DNA of 64,000 bases from Ga0077527 sp038316355 (GCA_038316355.1 JBBQAO010000009.1:1-64000), one strand, 5' to 3'; counted from the first letter of the stretch, positions 18,737-27,757 are shown. Translations and numbers: made by a program. The notes: generated by a model not told the origin, from the letters alone.

Positions 18737-19381
18737 ATGACCCACTATCCCCATCCGATCATCGCCCGCGAAGGCTGGCCGTTCATCGCTACAGCGCTGG
18801 TGGTGGCCGCTGGCGTGCACGGTTACGCAGGTTTCGGCTGGGCGGCGTTCCCGTGGCTGATCCTGCTTTTCATGGTGCAGTTCTTCCGCGATCCGCCGCG
18901 GCAGATTCCCGCGGAAGCCAGGGCAGTGCTGTCGCCCGCGGACGGGCGCATTGTTTCCGTGGAAAAAACGCGCGACCCTTACCTCGAACGCGACGCGCTG
19001 AAGATCAGCGTGTTCATGAACGTGTTCAATGCGCATTCCAACCGCAGCCCGGTGGATGGCGTGGTGGAGAAGACCTGGTATTTTCCCGGCAAGTTTTTCA
19101 ACGCCGATCTGGCCAAGGCTTCCACGGAGAACGAGCGCGCGGTGATTTACCTGCGGACACCGGCTGGCCAGGATGTGACCTGCGTGCAGGTCGCCGGACT
19201 GATTGCCCGGCGCATCCTCTGTTACGCCAAAGAGGGGCAGCAACTGGCGCGTGGTGAGCGTTTCGGATTTATCCGTTTTGGTTCCCGCGTCGATGTTTAT
19301 CTGCCGCTTGCGGCGTTGCCGCGGGTGAGCGTTGGCGACAAGGTCTACGCAACCGAGACCGTGCTGGCGGCGTTGCCTTGA
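18737..19381 (+). CDS. psd: Phosphatidylserine decarboxylase proenzyme, short form
   Basis: A 214-residue short-type PSD. An N-terminal membrane segment (about 15-50) precedes LSPADGRIVSVE and NVFNAHSNRSPVDG. The C-terminal RFGSRVD contains the Gly-Ser self-cleavage site that makes the pyruvoyl group. It converts phosphatidylserine to phosphatidylethanolamine at the inner membrane. ATG 18737 is used; TTG codons at 18731 and 18734 are also in frame. pssA follows, the enzyme that supplies its substrate. Confidence 0.95.
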   Translation: MTHYPHPIIAREGWPFIATALVVAAGVHGYAGFGWAAFPWLILLFMVQFFRDPPRQIPAEARAVLSPADGRIVSVEKTRDPYLERDALKISVFMNVFNAHSNRSPVDGVVEKTWYFPGKFFNADLAKASTENERAVIYLRTPAGQDVTCVQVAGLIARRILCYAKEGQQLARGERFGFIRFGSRVDVYLPLAALPRVSVGDKVYATETVLAALP

Positions 19382-19442
19382 CGCCCGGTGTGCGGCGGAC
19401 TTCCCTGACGCTGCCCTGGTCTATGGTTTAAGATTGCCCACC

Positions 19443-20264
19443 ATGTCCGAATTCAAGGAACACAAACAGTTCATCAAATCCCGCTTTGCGCGGCGCGGGA
19501 TCTATTGGCTGCCCAACATGTTCACTCTCGCGGCGCTGTTTGCCGGCTTCTATGCCATCGTGCAGGCGGTAGGCGGTCGCTTTGAACAGGCGGCGATTGC
19601 GATATTCGTGGCGCTGGTGCTCGACGGCCTGGATGGTCGCGTGGCGCGGCTGACGCATACCCAAAGCGCGTTCGGCGCCGAACTCGACAGTCTCTCCGAC
19701 ATGGTGTCGTTCGGCGTGGCGCCGGCGCTGGTGGTTTATGTGTGGGCGCTGAAGGACTTCGCCGCAATGAATACCGTGCCGCTGCTCGGGCCGTGGCTGT
19801 CCGCGAAACTCGGCTGGATTGCGGCTTTTGTCTATTGCGCCTGCGCGGCGTTGCGGCTCGCGCGCTTCAATACCAACATCGATGTTGTCGACAAACGTTT
19901 TTTCCAGGGACTGCCCAGCCCCGCGGCGGCGGCACTGGTTGCCGGGCTGGTGCTGGCGATGAGCGAATATCAGGTCAAGGGCGCCGACGTGAAATGGCTG
20001 GCCTGGGGGCTGACGCTGGTGGCTGGTCTGACCATGGTCAGCAATCTGCGTTTCTACAGCGGCAAGGACATCAACCTGCGCAAAAGCGTACCGTTTTCAG
20101 TGGTGGTCGCCATTGCGCTGGGTTTTGTGCTGCTGATCTCTTTTGCGAACACGATACCCGAACTCCTGTTCACGCTGTTCGGGCTGTACGGTCTTTCAGG
20201 ATATGCACTTTGGGTTTATGACCGGTTCCGCCGCAAAACCCCGCTGCCGGCGACCCCAGAGTAG
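19443..20264 (+). CDS. pssA: CDP-diacylglycerol-serine O-phosphatidyltransferase
   Basis: A 273-residue membrane CDP-alcohol phosphatidyltransferase with the catalytic signature DGLDGRVARLTHTQSAFG, followed by ELDSLSD. It makes phosphatidylserine, which Psd decarboxylates. ATG 19443 is the family start (MSEFKEHKQFIKSRFARRG); the frame is open 111 bp further upstream through the end of psd, but that part is not PssA-like. About eight hydrophobic segments. Confidence 0.95.
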   Translation: MSEFKEHKQFIKSRFARRGIYWLPNMFTLAALFAGFYAIVQAVGGRFEQAAIAIFVALVLDGLDGRVARLTHTQSAFGAELDSLSDMVSFGVAPALVVYVWALKDFAAMNTVPLLGPWLSAKLGWIAAFVYCACAALRLARFNTNIDVVDKRFFQGLPSPAAAALVAGLVLAMSEYQVKGADVKWLAWGLTLVAGLTMVSNLRFYSGKDINLRKSVPFSVVVAIALGFVLLISFANTIPELLFTLFGLYGLSGYALWVYDRFRRKTPLPATPE

Positions 20265-20269
20265 TCGGC

Positions 20270-20298
20270 TTGCACGGCCGGAAAAAAGCCGATATATT
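20270..20298 (+). promoter_or_regulatory. Promoter candidate for the leuA leader transcript
   Basis: TTGCAC (20270-20275), a 17-bp spacer, then TATATT (20293-20298). The expected transcription start, about seven bases on, coincides with the ATG of the leader peptide at 20306, so that mRNA would be leaderless or nearly so. Confidence 0.45.
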
Positions 20299-20305
20299 TC
20301 CCGGT

Positions 20306-20416
20306 ATGGATCGTTTAACGCAGACCCAAAAATCCCGAAAGCTTTTGACTCAAAAGCTTTTCTCCGTTGCCGCGCTTGCGCTGGCCGGTCTGCTGCTGCG
20401 CGGCCGCGCGCACTAA
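20306..20416 (+). CDS. Candidate leucine-rich leader peptide upstream of leuA
   Basis: A 36-codon frame, ATG 20306 to TAA 20414-20416, between pssA and leuA. Nine of 36 codons are Leu, and the end reads LALAGLLLRGRAH. Three consecutive CTG codons lie shortly before the stop. The Leu run followed by RGR recalls the leu leader peptides of enterobacteria. A ribosome stalling at the Leu run would cover CTGCGCG (20396-20402), which can pair with CGCGCAG near the leuA ribosome site. There is no ribosome site before the ATG; the promoter spacing suggests a leaderless start. No protein homology supports it, so translation is inferred. Confidence 0.5.
   Translation: MDRLTQTQKSRKLLTQKLFSVAALALAGLLLRGRAH
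20338..20360 (+). other. AT-rich perfect hairpin inside the leuA leader
   Basis: AAAGCTTTTG-ACT-CAAAAGCTTT, a 10-bp perfect stem with a 3-nt loop, lies in the first third of the leader peptide frame. Only TCTCC follows, so a terminator of the ilv-psd-pssA transcript is possible but weak. It could alternatively pause RNA polymerase, as in attenuators. Confidence 0.5.
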
Positions 20417-20499
20417 CCCCCCCTCCCATTTTGCAGTTTCAGTCCGGCCCGGAACACGGTGCCGGGAATCCCGATTCCGGGCGCGCAGTGTTTGCGCCC
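20396..20499 (+). promoter_or_regulatory. Mutually exclusive pairings in the leuA leader (attenuator candidate)
   Basis: CTGCGCG in the leader peptide's Leu/Arg codons (20396-20402) is the perfect complement of CGCGCAG (20482-20488). The latter overlaps one arm of a second hairpin, GGGCGC (20479-20484) with GCGCCC (20494-20499), just upstream of the leuA ribosome site. Only one of the two can form at a time. No T-run follows the second hairpin, so control of translation or Rho access is likelier than intrinsic termination. Inferred by eye. Confidence 0.4.
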
Positions 20500-20523
20500 T
20501 GCGTAAAGATTGAGGTTTGAATC

Positions 20524-22065
20524 ATGGCCAAAGAAAAATTGATCATATTTGATACGACGATGCGTGACGGCGAGCAGAGCCCCGGCGCGTCAATGAGCAA
20601 GGACGACAAACTCCGCATCGCGCGCCAGCTGGAGCGCATGCGCGTGGACATTATCGAGGCCGGATTCCCGGCCGCCAGTGACGGCGATTTCGAGTCGGTG
20701 CAGGCCGTCGCGCGTGCGATCAAGGACAGCACCGTCTGTGGACTGGCACGCGCCAACGAAAAGGACATTCGCCGCTGTGGCGAAGCGGTCCGGGTGGCCG
20801 CGCGACCACGGGTGCATACCTTCATTGCGACGTCGCCGATCCACATGGAAAAGAAGCTGCGCATGGAACCTTCACAGGTCATCGATCAGGCGGTGCGTGC
20901 GATCAAATGGGCGCGTGAATACACCGACAACGTCGAGTTTTCCCCGGAAGACGCCGGCCGTTCGGATCTCGATTTCCTCTGCCGCATCCTCGAGCAGGTG
21001 ATCAAGGCCGGCGCGACAACCATCAACGTGCCGGACACCGTGGGCTATACGCTGCCTGACCAGTTCGGGCGGCTTATCAAGAATCTGCGCGAACGGATTC
21101 CGAATGCCGATCAGGCGGTCTGGTCGGTGCATTGTCATAACGATCTCGGCCTGGCGGTGGCCAACTCGTTGGCCGCAGTACAGAACGGCGCGCGCCAGGT
21201 GGAATGCACCATCAACGGCCTCGGCGAACGTGCCGGCAATGCCGCGCTCGAGGAAATTGTCATGGCCGTGCGTACCCGCCAGGATCTTTTTACCTGCGAT
21301 ACCAATATCGATGCGACGCAGATCGTGCCGGCCTCGAAACTCGTGTCCGGCATCACCGGTTATCCGGTGCAGCCGAACAAGGCCATCGTCGGCGCCAATG
21401 CGTTTGCGCATGAGTCGGGTATTCACCAGGACGGCGTGCTGAAACACCGTGAAACATACGAAATCATGAGTGCGGAATCGGTGGGCTGGACCACCAACCG
21501 GCTGACGCTGGGCAAACTGTCCGGGCGCAATGCTTTCAAGACCCGTTTGCACGAAATCGGTGTTGACCTGGAATCGGAAGAGGCACTCAATGCCGCGTTC
21601 AAACGCTTCAAGGAGCTCGCCGACAAGAAGCGCGAGATTTTCGACGAGGATCTGCACGCGCTGATTACCGAAGAGAACCTCGAACACATCGAGAACGAGC
21701 GTTACAACCTCGTTTCGCTGACCGCGCATTCCGAGACTGGCGAACAACCCTACGCGCGTATCATCATCTCCGATGATGGAAAGGAGTTGCCGTCACAGTC
21801 GGAAGGCAGCGGACCGGTGGATGCTGCGTTCAAGGCCATAGAGGCGCTGGTGACAAGCAAGGCCGAACTGCTGCTGTATTCGGTCAATGCCATCACCACC
21901 GGCACCGATGCCCAGGGCGAGGTCACCGTGCGGCTGTCGAAGGACGGGCGCATCGTCAACGGCCAGGGCGCAGACACCGATATCGTGGTGGCTTCCGCCA
22001 AGGCCTACATCAACGCGCTGAACAAACTCTGCGCCAAAGCGGAACGGCTGAATCCGCAGCTGTAA
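20524..22065 (+). CDS. leuA: 2-isopropylmalate synthase
   Basis: A 513-residue LeuA. The N-terminal HMGL-like barrel has DTTMRDGEQSPGASM and the metal motif HCHNDLGLAVANS; the C-terminal third (about 390-513) is the LeuA allosteric domain that binds leucine. It commits 2-ketoisovalerate to leucine synthesis. GAGG precedes ATG 20524. It sits behind the ilv/psd/pssA block with its own leader. Confidence 0.97.
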   Translation: MAKEKLIIFDTTMRDGEQSPGASMSKDDKLRIARQLERMRVDIIEAGFPAASDGDFESVQAVARAIKDSTVCGLARANEKDIRRCGEAVRVAARPRVHTFIATSPIHMEKKLRMEPSQVIDQAVRAIKWAREYTDNVEFSPEDAGRSDLDFLCRILEQVIKAGATTINVPDTVGYTLPDQFGRLIKNLRERIPNADQAVWSVHCHNDLGLAVANSLAAVQNGARQVECTINGLGERAGNAALEEIVMAVRTRQDLFTCDTNIDATQIVPASKLVSGITGYPVQPNKAIVGANAFAHESGIHQDGVLKHRETYEIMSAESVGWTTNRLTLGKLSGRNAFKTRLHEIGVDLESEEALNAAFKRFKELADKKREIFDEDLHALITEENLEHIENERYNLVSLTAHSETGEQPYARIIISDDGKELPSQSEGSGPVDAAFKAIEALVTSKAELLLYSVNAITTGTDAQGEVTVRLSKDGRIVNGQGADTDIVVASAKAYINALNKLCAKAERLNPQL

Positions 22066-22098
22066 CCGCGGTGCGGGCGGACGGCGGGAAGGGCGGGC

Positions 22099-22293
22099 AT
22101 GCTGAAATGGCTGATTACGCTGCTTGTCGTCCTGTTTGCACTGGGCCTGTTGCGGCCGGTGCTGGTCAAACTGGGCTTGGGCCGGCTGCCCGGTGACCTG
22201 GAAGTGCAGCATCGCGGACGGAAGTTTTATGTTCCGCTGGCCACCAGTGTCATTTTTTCAGTGCTGATTACGCTGCTGTTGTGGATGACCTGA
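22099..22293 (+). CDS. DUF2905 small membrane protein
   Basis: A 64-residue protein with two hydrophobic helices joined by GLGRLPGDLEVQHRGRKFY, the DUF2905 signature. Function unknown; probably inner membrane. It follows leuA by 33 bp. Its last 26 bp overlap the end of the convergent DUF2069 gene. Confidence 0.85.
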   Translation: MLKWLITLLVVLFALGLLRPVLVKLGLGRLPGDLEVQHRGRKFYVPLATSVIFSVLITLLLWMT

Positions 22294-22642
22294 TCGCCCG
22301 GCTGGCGCGGATCCAGGCAATCGCTGCAACAAAAAACACCATCGACAATACGATTTCCGCGATGGCGAGGCTGGCGCTCATGCCCCGGTCGGACCACGCA
22401 CGCACCACCCCTTCGGTGAAGTAGGCGAGGATCAGCATGGTTGATGCGCGGCAGGTGTAGATCCGGCCGCGTGTGATGCCCGGCGCGATCCACAGCAGCG
22501 GCAGCACCTTCAGTGCCAGCCATGAGCCCCCCGGCCGCAACGGCGCCAGCCACAGTTCCCAGGCGAGACACAGCAACAGCAGTGCGTAAAGGCTGGCGGT
22601 GGCCGCTATGCGCCAGCCGCGCACGGCCTGCACTGCAGTCAT
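22268..22642 (-). CDS. DUF2069 membrane protein
   Basis: A 124-residue protein with about four hydrophobic segments; it contains LALKVLPLLWIAPGITRGRIYT and YFTEGVVRAWSD, typical of DUF2069. ATG 22642 overlaps the upstream wrbA-like stop (ATGA), so translation is coupled. This pairing with a WrbA-type gene is common in betaproteobacteria. Function unknown. Confidence 0.85.
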   Translation of the reverse strand: MTAVQAVRGWRIAATASLYALLLLCLAWELWLAPLRPGGSWLALKVLPLLWIAPGITRGRIYTCRASTMLILAYFTEGVVRAWSDRGMSASLAIAEIVLSMVFFVAAIAWIRASRAIRSSTTAA

Positions 22643-23229
22643 TTCGCCAACTGCAGTGCGGTCTCGGCGAGCCGCCGGCCCAGCAGCAGGCAGAGTTTTT
22701 TCTCGTCCGAGGAGATCGGCAGGTCGCTGGCCGCGCCGGCATGGTGGCTGGCACCGTAAGGTGTGCCGCCGGTTTTGGTGGTCAGCAGTTCCGGTGCCGA
22801 ATACGGCAACCCGACGATCAGCATGCCGTGATGCAGCAGCGGCAGCATCATCGAGATCAGCGTGGTTTCCTGGCCGCCGTGCAGGCTGGCGGTCGAGGTG
22901 AACACGGCGGCGGGTTTGCCCGCCAGTGTGCCTTTGAGCCACAGGCCCGATGTGGAATCCCAGAAGTATTTCATCGGCGCCGCCATGTTGCCGAAGCGCG
23001 TCGGCGAGCCCAGCGCAAGTCCTGCGCAGTCTTCGAGGTCACGTAGTTCGGCATAGGGCGCGCCGGCTTCCGGCACCGATGGCTCCGTAGCCTCGCTGGT
23101 GGTTGATACGCGCGGCACCGTGCGCAGGCGTGCCGTGGCGCCGGCCTGTTCGATGCCGCGCGCGATCAACTGCGCCATTTCACGCGTTGCGCCGTGGTGG
23201 CTGTAATAGAGCACAAGAATCTCGATCAT
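22639..23229 (-). CDS. wrbA: NAD(P)H:quinone oxidoreductase, WrbA family
   Basis: A 196-residue flavodoxin-like protein. The FMN phosphate loop is YYSHHGATREMAQ; GSPTRFGNMAAPMKYFWD and STASLHGGQETTL match WrbA. It transfers two electrons from NAD(P)H to quinones, limiting semiquinone formation. ATG 23229 fits homologues (MIEILVLYYS); an ATG at 23241 would add four residues. No strong ribosome site favours either. Translationally coupled to DUF2069. Confidence 0.92.
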   Translation of the reverse strand: MIEILVLYYSHHGATREMAQLIARGIEQAGATARLRTVPRVSTTSEATEPSVPEAGAPYAELRDLEDCAGLALGSPTRFGNMAAPMKYFWDSTSGLWLKGTLAGKPAAVFTSTASLHGGQETTLISMMLPLLHHGMLIVGLPYSAPELLTTKTGGTPYGASHHAGAASDLPISSDEKKLCLLLGRRLAETALQLAK

Positions 23230-23245
23230 CGCTACAGGCATCCGT

Positions 23246-23881
23246 TCAGTGTTTTGTTCCGGGTGCGGACGGCGGCAAGTAGCGCCAGGGGCCTTCCCAG
23301 GCCCGCCGTACCGTATCCGGATATTCCGCCTTGCCCAGGCTGCCGTTGTAACGGCCCAGTGCGCGGAACAGGTCGCCGCTTTCGATATCGAGATAGTGGC
23401 GCAGGATTACGCAGCCGTAACGCAGGTTGGTGCGCAGGTGAAACAGGTTCTGATCAGCAGTGCCGATCAGTTTTGCCCAGAACGGCATCACCTGCATGTA
23501 GCCGCGTGCACCGACGCTGGACACCGCGTATTTGCGGAACGCGCTCTCGACCTGGATCAGGCCCAGCACGAGTTGCGGGTCGAGTCCCGCGCGTTTGGCC
23601 TCGTAGTGCACCGTGACCAGCAATTCCTCGCGCTCCACACGGCCGGGTATTCGTTTCGCCAGTCGCGACGACATGGCGGCGAGCCAGGCGCGGGCTTCGT
23701 GTTCGTTGTCAAAGGCGAGGAAGGGCACGGCATGATCGGCAATCTCGCGGCTCAGCGAGGCTTGCACACTCGCCGACAGCGGTTCGTATTTCTGCCCGCC
23801 GCCATGGCTGACCAGCGGTGCCAGCAGCAGCACGAATCCGCAGCATGCAGCGGCGATGCTGTCCCGGGTCACTCCTCGCAT
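23246..23881 (-). CDS. Periplasmic lytic transglycosylase, SLT domain
   Basis: A 211-residue protein with an N-terminal signal (about residues 1-28). The SLT fold at about 95-200 has the catalytic Glu in LIQVESAFRKYAVSSVGARG, followed by YMQVMPFW and ALGRYNGS. It cleaves peptidoglycan glycan strands. The start ATG 23881 overlaps the proS stop region by 13 bp, so it is expressed with proS. Close to the MltC/Slt-type group; exact class uncertain. Confidence 0.88.
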   Translation of the reverse strand: MRGVTRDSIAAACCGFVLLLAPLVSHGGGQKYEPLSASVQASLSREIADHAVPFLAFDNEHEARAWLAAMSSRLAKRIPGRVEREELLVTVHYEAKRAGLDPQLVLGLIQVESAFRKYAVSSVGARGYMQVMPFWAKLIGTADQNLFHLRTNLRYGCVILRHYLDIESGDLFRALGRYNGSLGKAEYPDTVRRAWEGPWRYLPPSAPGTKH

Positions 23882-25581
23882 ACCATTGATTTTATTAATA
23901 TTTTTGCCTCATTCAGAGGCAGGTTGCGGGCTTCGGTATCGCGCCGGCCCTTGTACTCGATCTGACCTTCCTTCAAACCGCGGTCACCGATGACGACGCG
24001 GTGCGGCACCCCGATCAGCTCCATGTCGGCGAACATCGCGCCGGGGCGTTCGTCGCGGTTGTCGAGCAGCACATCGATGCCTTCGTTCAGCAGTTCGGCG
24101 TACAGCAGGTCGGCGGCAGCTTTGACCGCGGCACTCTTGTGATAACCGATGGGTACGATGGCGACAGCGAAGGGCGCGATGGCGCACGGGAACATGATGC
24201 CGCGTTCGTCGTGGTTCTGCTCGATGGCTGCGGCGACAATGCGCGTGACACCGATGCCGTAACAGCCCATTTCCATGATCTGTGTTTTGCCCGACTCGTC
24301 GAGGAAGCCCAGCTTGAGGGCCTCGGAGTATTTGGTGCGCAACTGGAAAATGTGACCGACTTCGATGCCGCGGCAGAGTTCCAGCGTGCCCTTGCCGTCG
24401 GGCGAGAGATCACCGGTAACAACATTGCGGATATCGGCGACAGCCGGCTCGGCAAAATCGCGACCGATGTTGGCACCGGTGTAATGATGATCGTTGGTGT
24501 TGGCGCCGGTGACAAAATCCGCCATCGCCATCACTGAGCGATCTGCGATCACCGTGCCGGCGAATCCCGCAGGCCCCAGCGAGCCGGGCTCAGCACCGAA
24601 TGCGTCGCGTATCGCTTCCACGGACGAGAACGTCACCGGCTGTTTGAGTTGCGCCAGCTTGCCGGCCTTGATCATGTTCAGTTCATGATCGCCGCGCACC
24701 AGCAACAGCACCGGTTTGCCGTCGGCGCCGTCAACCACCACGGCCTTGACGGTGTGTTGTGCCGGGACTTTGAGGAAGGCGCACAGCTCGGCGATGGTTT
24801 TGACGCTCGGCGTATGTATTTTCTGCAGCGTCTGTGTCGCCGCCGGGCGCGGCGTTGCGGGTGCCACGGCTTCCGCCAGTTCGAGGTTCGAGGCGTAATC
24901 CGATTGTGGGCAATAGGCGATGGCGTCTTCGCCGGAGTCGGCAAGCACATGGAATTCGTGCGAACCGGTGCCGCCGATCGAGCCGGTGTCGGCAGCGACC
25001 GCGCGGAACTTAAGTCCGAGCCGCGTGAAAATACGGCTGTAGGTGTCGTGCATATTGCGGTATTCGCGCACCAGATCGTCGTAATTGACATGGAATGAAT
25101 AGGCGTCTTTCATGATGAACTCGCGTCCGCGCATGACCCCGAAACGCGGCCGGATCTCGTCGCGGAACTTGGTCTGGATCTGGTAAAAATTCAGCGGCAG
25201 CTGACGGTAGCTCTTGATTTCGCGGCGTACCACGTCGCTGACGACTTCCTCATGTGTCGGGCCGAAACAGAAATCGCGCTGGTGGCGGTCCTTGATGCGC
25301 AGCAATTCCGCACCGTACTGTTCCCAGCGCCTCGATTCATGCCACAGTTCGGCGGGCTGCACGGCCGGCATCAGCAGTTCGATGGCGCCGCCGCGGTTCA
25401 TTTCCTCGCGGATGATCATTTCGACCTTGCGCAGCACGCGCAGGCCCAGCGGCATCCAGGTGTATACGCCGCTGGTCAGGCGTTTGATCAGGCCGGCACG
25501 CAGCATGAGCTTGTGGCTGATGACTTCCGCTTCGGAAGGCGCTTCCTTCAGCGTCGAAATGAAAAACTGCGAGACACGCAT
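23869..25581 (-). CDS. proS: Prolyl-tRNA synthetase (bacterial type)
   Basis: A 570-residue class II synthetase. Motif 1/2 region: RGGAIELLMPAVQPAELW and FCFGPTHEEVVSDVV. A YbaK-like editing insert spans about 230-385 (LCAFLKVPAQHTVKAVVV), and motif 3 (GCYGIGVTRIVAAAIEQ) precedes the anticodon-binding domain. It charges tRNA-Pro and edits Ala. Divergent from the spermidine-synthase-like gene. Confidence 0.97.
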   Translation of the reverse strand: MRVSQFFISTLKEAPSEAEVISHKLMLRAGLIKRLTSGVYTWMPLGLRVLRKVEMIIREEMNRGGAIELLMPAVQPAELWHESRRWEQYGAELLRIKDRHQRDFCFGPTHEEVVSDVVRREIKSYRQLPLNFYQIQTKFRDEIRPRFGVMRGREFIMKDAYSFHVNYDDLVREYRNMHDTYSRIFTRLGLKFRAVAADTGSIGGTGSHEFHVLADSGEDAIAYCPQSDYASNLELAEAVAPATPRPAATQTLQKIHTPSVKTIAELCAFLKVPAQHTVKAVVVDGADGKPVLLLVRGDHELNMIKAGKLAQLKQPVTFSSVEAIRDAFGAEPGSLGPAGFAGTVIADRSVMAMADFVTGANTNDHHYTGANIGRDFAEPAVADIRNVVTGDLSPDGKGTLELCRGIEVGHIFQLRTKYSEALKLGFLDESGKTQIMEMGCYGIGVTRIVAAAIEQNHDERGIMFPCAIAPFAVAIVPIGYHKSAAVKAAADLLYAELLNEGIDVLLDNRDERPGAMFADMELIGVPHRVVIGDRGLKEGQIEYKGRRDTEARNLPLNEAKILIKSMVCEE

Positions 25582-25659
25582 GCCTGTTCCCGATCCGATA
25601 AAACCCTTATTCTACCGAACCCTACGACCAACCTTGTGAAACTCGGGCTGTAACCACGC

Positions 25660-26457
25660 ATGAAATTCCTGCCCAAATGGCGTTTGCGCAAGCCGGCCGA
25701 AGACGCCGAAACGGTTTATGTCAGCGAGAAGTTCGGTGTGCGTTCACTGCACATCGGCAGCGACACCGTGCAAAGCGCCATGCGCATCACGCGGCCGAAC
25801 GATTTGGAGCTGTCCTATACGCGGTCGATGATGGCCTGCCTGTTGTTCCAGACCGATCCGCGCAATGTGCTGATGATCGGTCTGGGTGGCGGCTCGGTGG
25901 CCAAGTATGTGTATCACCAGTTTCCCGAGGCGAAAGTGCGCGTGCTGGAGCTGGATCTGCAGGTGGTGGCGATTGCCCGGCAATGTTTCCTGGTGCCGCC
26001 GGATGATGCGCGGTTCCAGGTCATCATCGGTGACGGTGCCGAATACATGGCGCGACGTGATGCGCGGGTTGACCTGATCATGGTTGACGGTTACGACGCG
26101 GAATCGCATGTCGAGGAGCTGGCAACGCGCGAGTTCTACAGCGATTGCCGCGCCCGGCTCAGTGCCGGCGGTGTGCTGGTGGTGAACCTGTGGGGTGGCG
26201 ACCGCCAGTTCAACGAAGTGCTCAAACGGATTGAGGATGTGTTTTCCGAGGGCACCCTGTGCCTGCCGGCGCGCAAACCGGGCAATGTGATTGCCTTTGG
26301 CTTCCGCGACCCGCCGGGGCCGATGCTCTGGGCGGACCTGGAATGCCGGGCGTCAGAGCTGGAAACGCGCCTCGGACTGGAGTTCCCGCTGTTCGTCGCC
26401 GGGCTGCGCACCATGAACCGCTGCGATGCCGCCCGCCTTTACGCCCGAAATCTATAG
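25660..26457 (+). CDS. Spermidine-synthase-like methyltransferase-fold protein
   Basis: A 265-residue protein with the SAM/dcSAM fold of polyamine aminopropyltransferases: LMIGLGGGSVAKYVYHQF binds the adenosyl group, VLELDLQVVAIA follows, and VDGYDAES holds the Asp where spermidine synthase has its catalytic acid. The N-terminal beta domain is short. Such proteins often turn out not to make spermidine, so the substrate is left open. It stands between the divergent proS and rppH. Confidence 0.75.
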   Translation: MKFLPKWRLRKPAEDAETVYVSEKFGVRSLHIGSDTVQSAMRITRPNDLELSYTRSMMACLLFQTDPRNVLMIGLGGGSVAKYVYHQFPEAKVRVLELDLQVVAIARQCFLVPPDDARFQVIIGDGAEYMARRDARVDLIMVDGYDAESHVEELATREFYSDCRARLSAGGVLVVNLWGGDRQFNEVLKRIEDVFSEGTLCLPARKPGNVIAFGFRDPPGPMLWADLECRASELETRLGLEFPLFVAGLRTMNRCDAARLYARNL

Positions 26458-26531
26458 AGGTTGCGGGCTTTCAATGCCCGGGGATTTGTGAAAAAATCAA
26501 TTCCATATGATTAACAGATTCGGGGATGCCC

Positions 26532-27050
26532 ATGATCGACAGAGATGGCTATCGCCCCAACGTTGGAATCGTTTTATGCAATTGCAAAAACGAGGTGTTT
26601 TGGGGTAAACGGGTACGCGAACATTCGTGGCAGTTTCCGCAGGGCGGAATTAATGGCGGTGAACGCCCGGAAGCGGCGATGTACCGCGAATTGCACGAAG
26701 AAGTCGGCTTGAAACCGGAGCATGTGCAGGTGCTGGGACGCACCCGGGACTGGCTGCGCTACGAGGTGCCGGTGCGCTGGCTGCGGCGCGAGTGGCGCGG
26801 CAATTACCGCGGCCAGAAACAGATCTGGTTCCTGCTGCGAATGGTCGGGCGTGATTGCGATGTCTGTCTGCGTGCCTCGGAAAAACCAGAATTCGACGCC
26901 TGGCGCTGGCATGATTACTGGGCGCCGACCCAGGATGTCATCGAGTTCAAGCGCGGGGTTTACGAACAGGCATTGAACGAACTGTCACGGTTTCTGGTCA
27001 AGCGCCAGGATCAGCACAAACACCAGCGGGTACCGCTGGCCGGTGCATGA
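26532..27050 (+). CDS. rppH: RNA pyrophosphohydrolase
   Basis: A 172-residue Nudix hydrolase starting MIDRDGYRPNVGIVLCN, with the Nudix box GGINGGERPEAAMYRELHEE. It removes pyrophosphate from 5'-triphosphate (and other) mRNA ends and opens them to RNase E. ATG 26532 is chosen over ATG 26526 because GGGG (26522-26525) is six bases before it and homologues begin here. Confidence 0.96.
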   Translation: MIDRDGYRPNVGIVLCNCKNEVFWGKRVREHSWQFPQGGINGGERPEAAMYRELHEEVGLKPEHVQVLGRTRDWLRYEVPVRWLRREWRGNYRGQKQIWFLLRMVGRDCDVCLRASEKPEFDAWRWHDYWAPTQDVIEFKRGVYEQALNELSRFLVKRQDQHKHQRVPLAGA

Positions 27051-27129
27051 CGGCTTGATATTCTCCATCCGGCATCCCGAAAGGCCGGCGGCCCACCGCG
27101 CGACGCACATCAACCACAGGTAAGCGAAT

Positions 27130-27723
27130 ATGGTACGCAATTACTCTGCAATCAAGCCTGTCAGCCTTCAGGTGGATAGTGGTTATGCTCAACCCACGCA
27201 GGCCGTTCTGGATCGCGTGCGCATCGACAGTCCTGCGCGCGATGTCATGACCGATTTCACCAAAATCACTGCGGTCATCATCCTGCAGGGGGACAGTGCC
27301 GACGAAGCCCACCTGCGGATGATCCAGCGTGGTGTGCGTCTGCTGCTGGTGGTTGATGCGGATCGCCGCGTGCAGGGTATCGTCACTGCGAACGATGTGC
27401 TGGGTGAAAAACCGGTCAAAACGGCGGTGCAGCGCGGCGTACCGCGCAGCGAGGTGCGGGTCCGCGACATCATGACACCGCGCGCCACGCTGGAAGCACT
27501 GGAGATTCGTGAGGTCGAAGCCGCGACAGTTGGGCATGTCGTGGCCACGCTGAAAGCTGCCGGCCGCCAGCACACGCTGGTTGTTGATCTCGATGCCAAG
27601 GGGCAACAACGGGTTCGAGGCGTATTTTCGGCGACACAGATTGCGCGCCAACTGGGGATTGCCATCACGATCGAAGTCGTGGCGCGGACTTTCGCGGATA
27701 TCGAGGCCAGCCTCGGTCATTAA
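27130..27723 (+). CDS. CBS-domain protein
   Basis: A 197-residue protein with two CBS motifs: about 37-95 (ARDVMTDFTKITAVIIL to VQGIVTANDVLGE) and about 108-180 (VRDIMTPRATLEALEI to RVRGVFSATQIARQLG). Tandem CBS domains bind adenosyl compounds and regulate partner proteins. No partner domain is present, and the ligand is unknown. Followed by the rubrerythrin control region. Confidence 0.85.
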   Translation: MVRNYSAIKPVSLQVDSGYAQPTQAVLDRVRIDSPARDVMTDFTKITAVIILQGDSADEAHLRMIQRGVRLLLVVDADRRVQGIVTANDVLGEKPVKTAVQRGVPRSEVRVRDIMTPRATLEALEIREVEAATVGHVVATLKAAGRQHTLVVDLDAKGQQRVRGVFSATQIARQLGIAITIEVVARTFADIEASLGH

Positions 27724-27757
27724 GTCTGGATTGCCGCGCATCGGCCGGGCTTTACTG

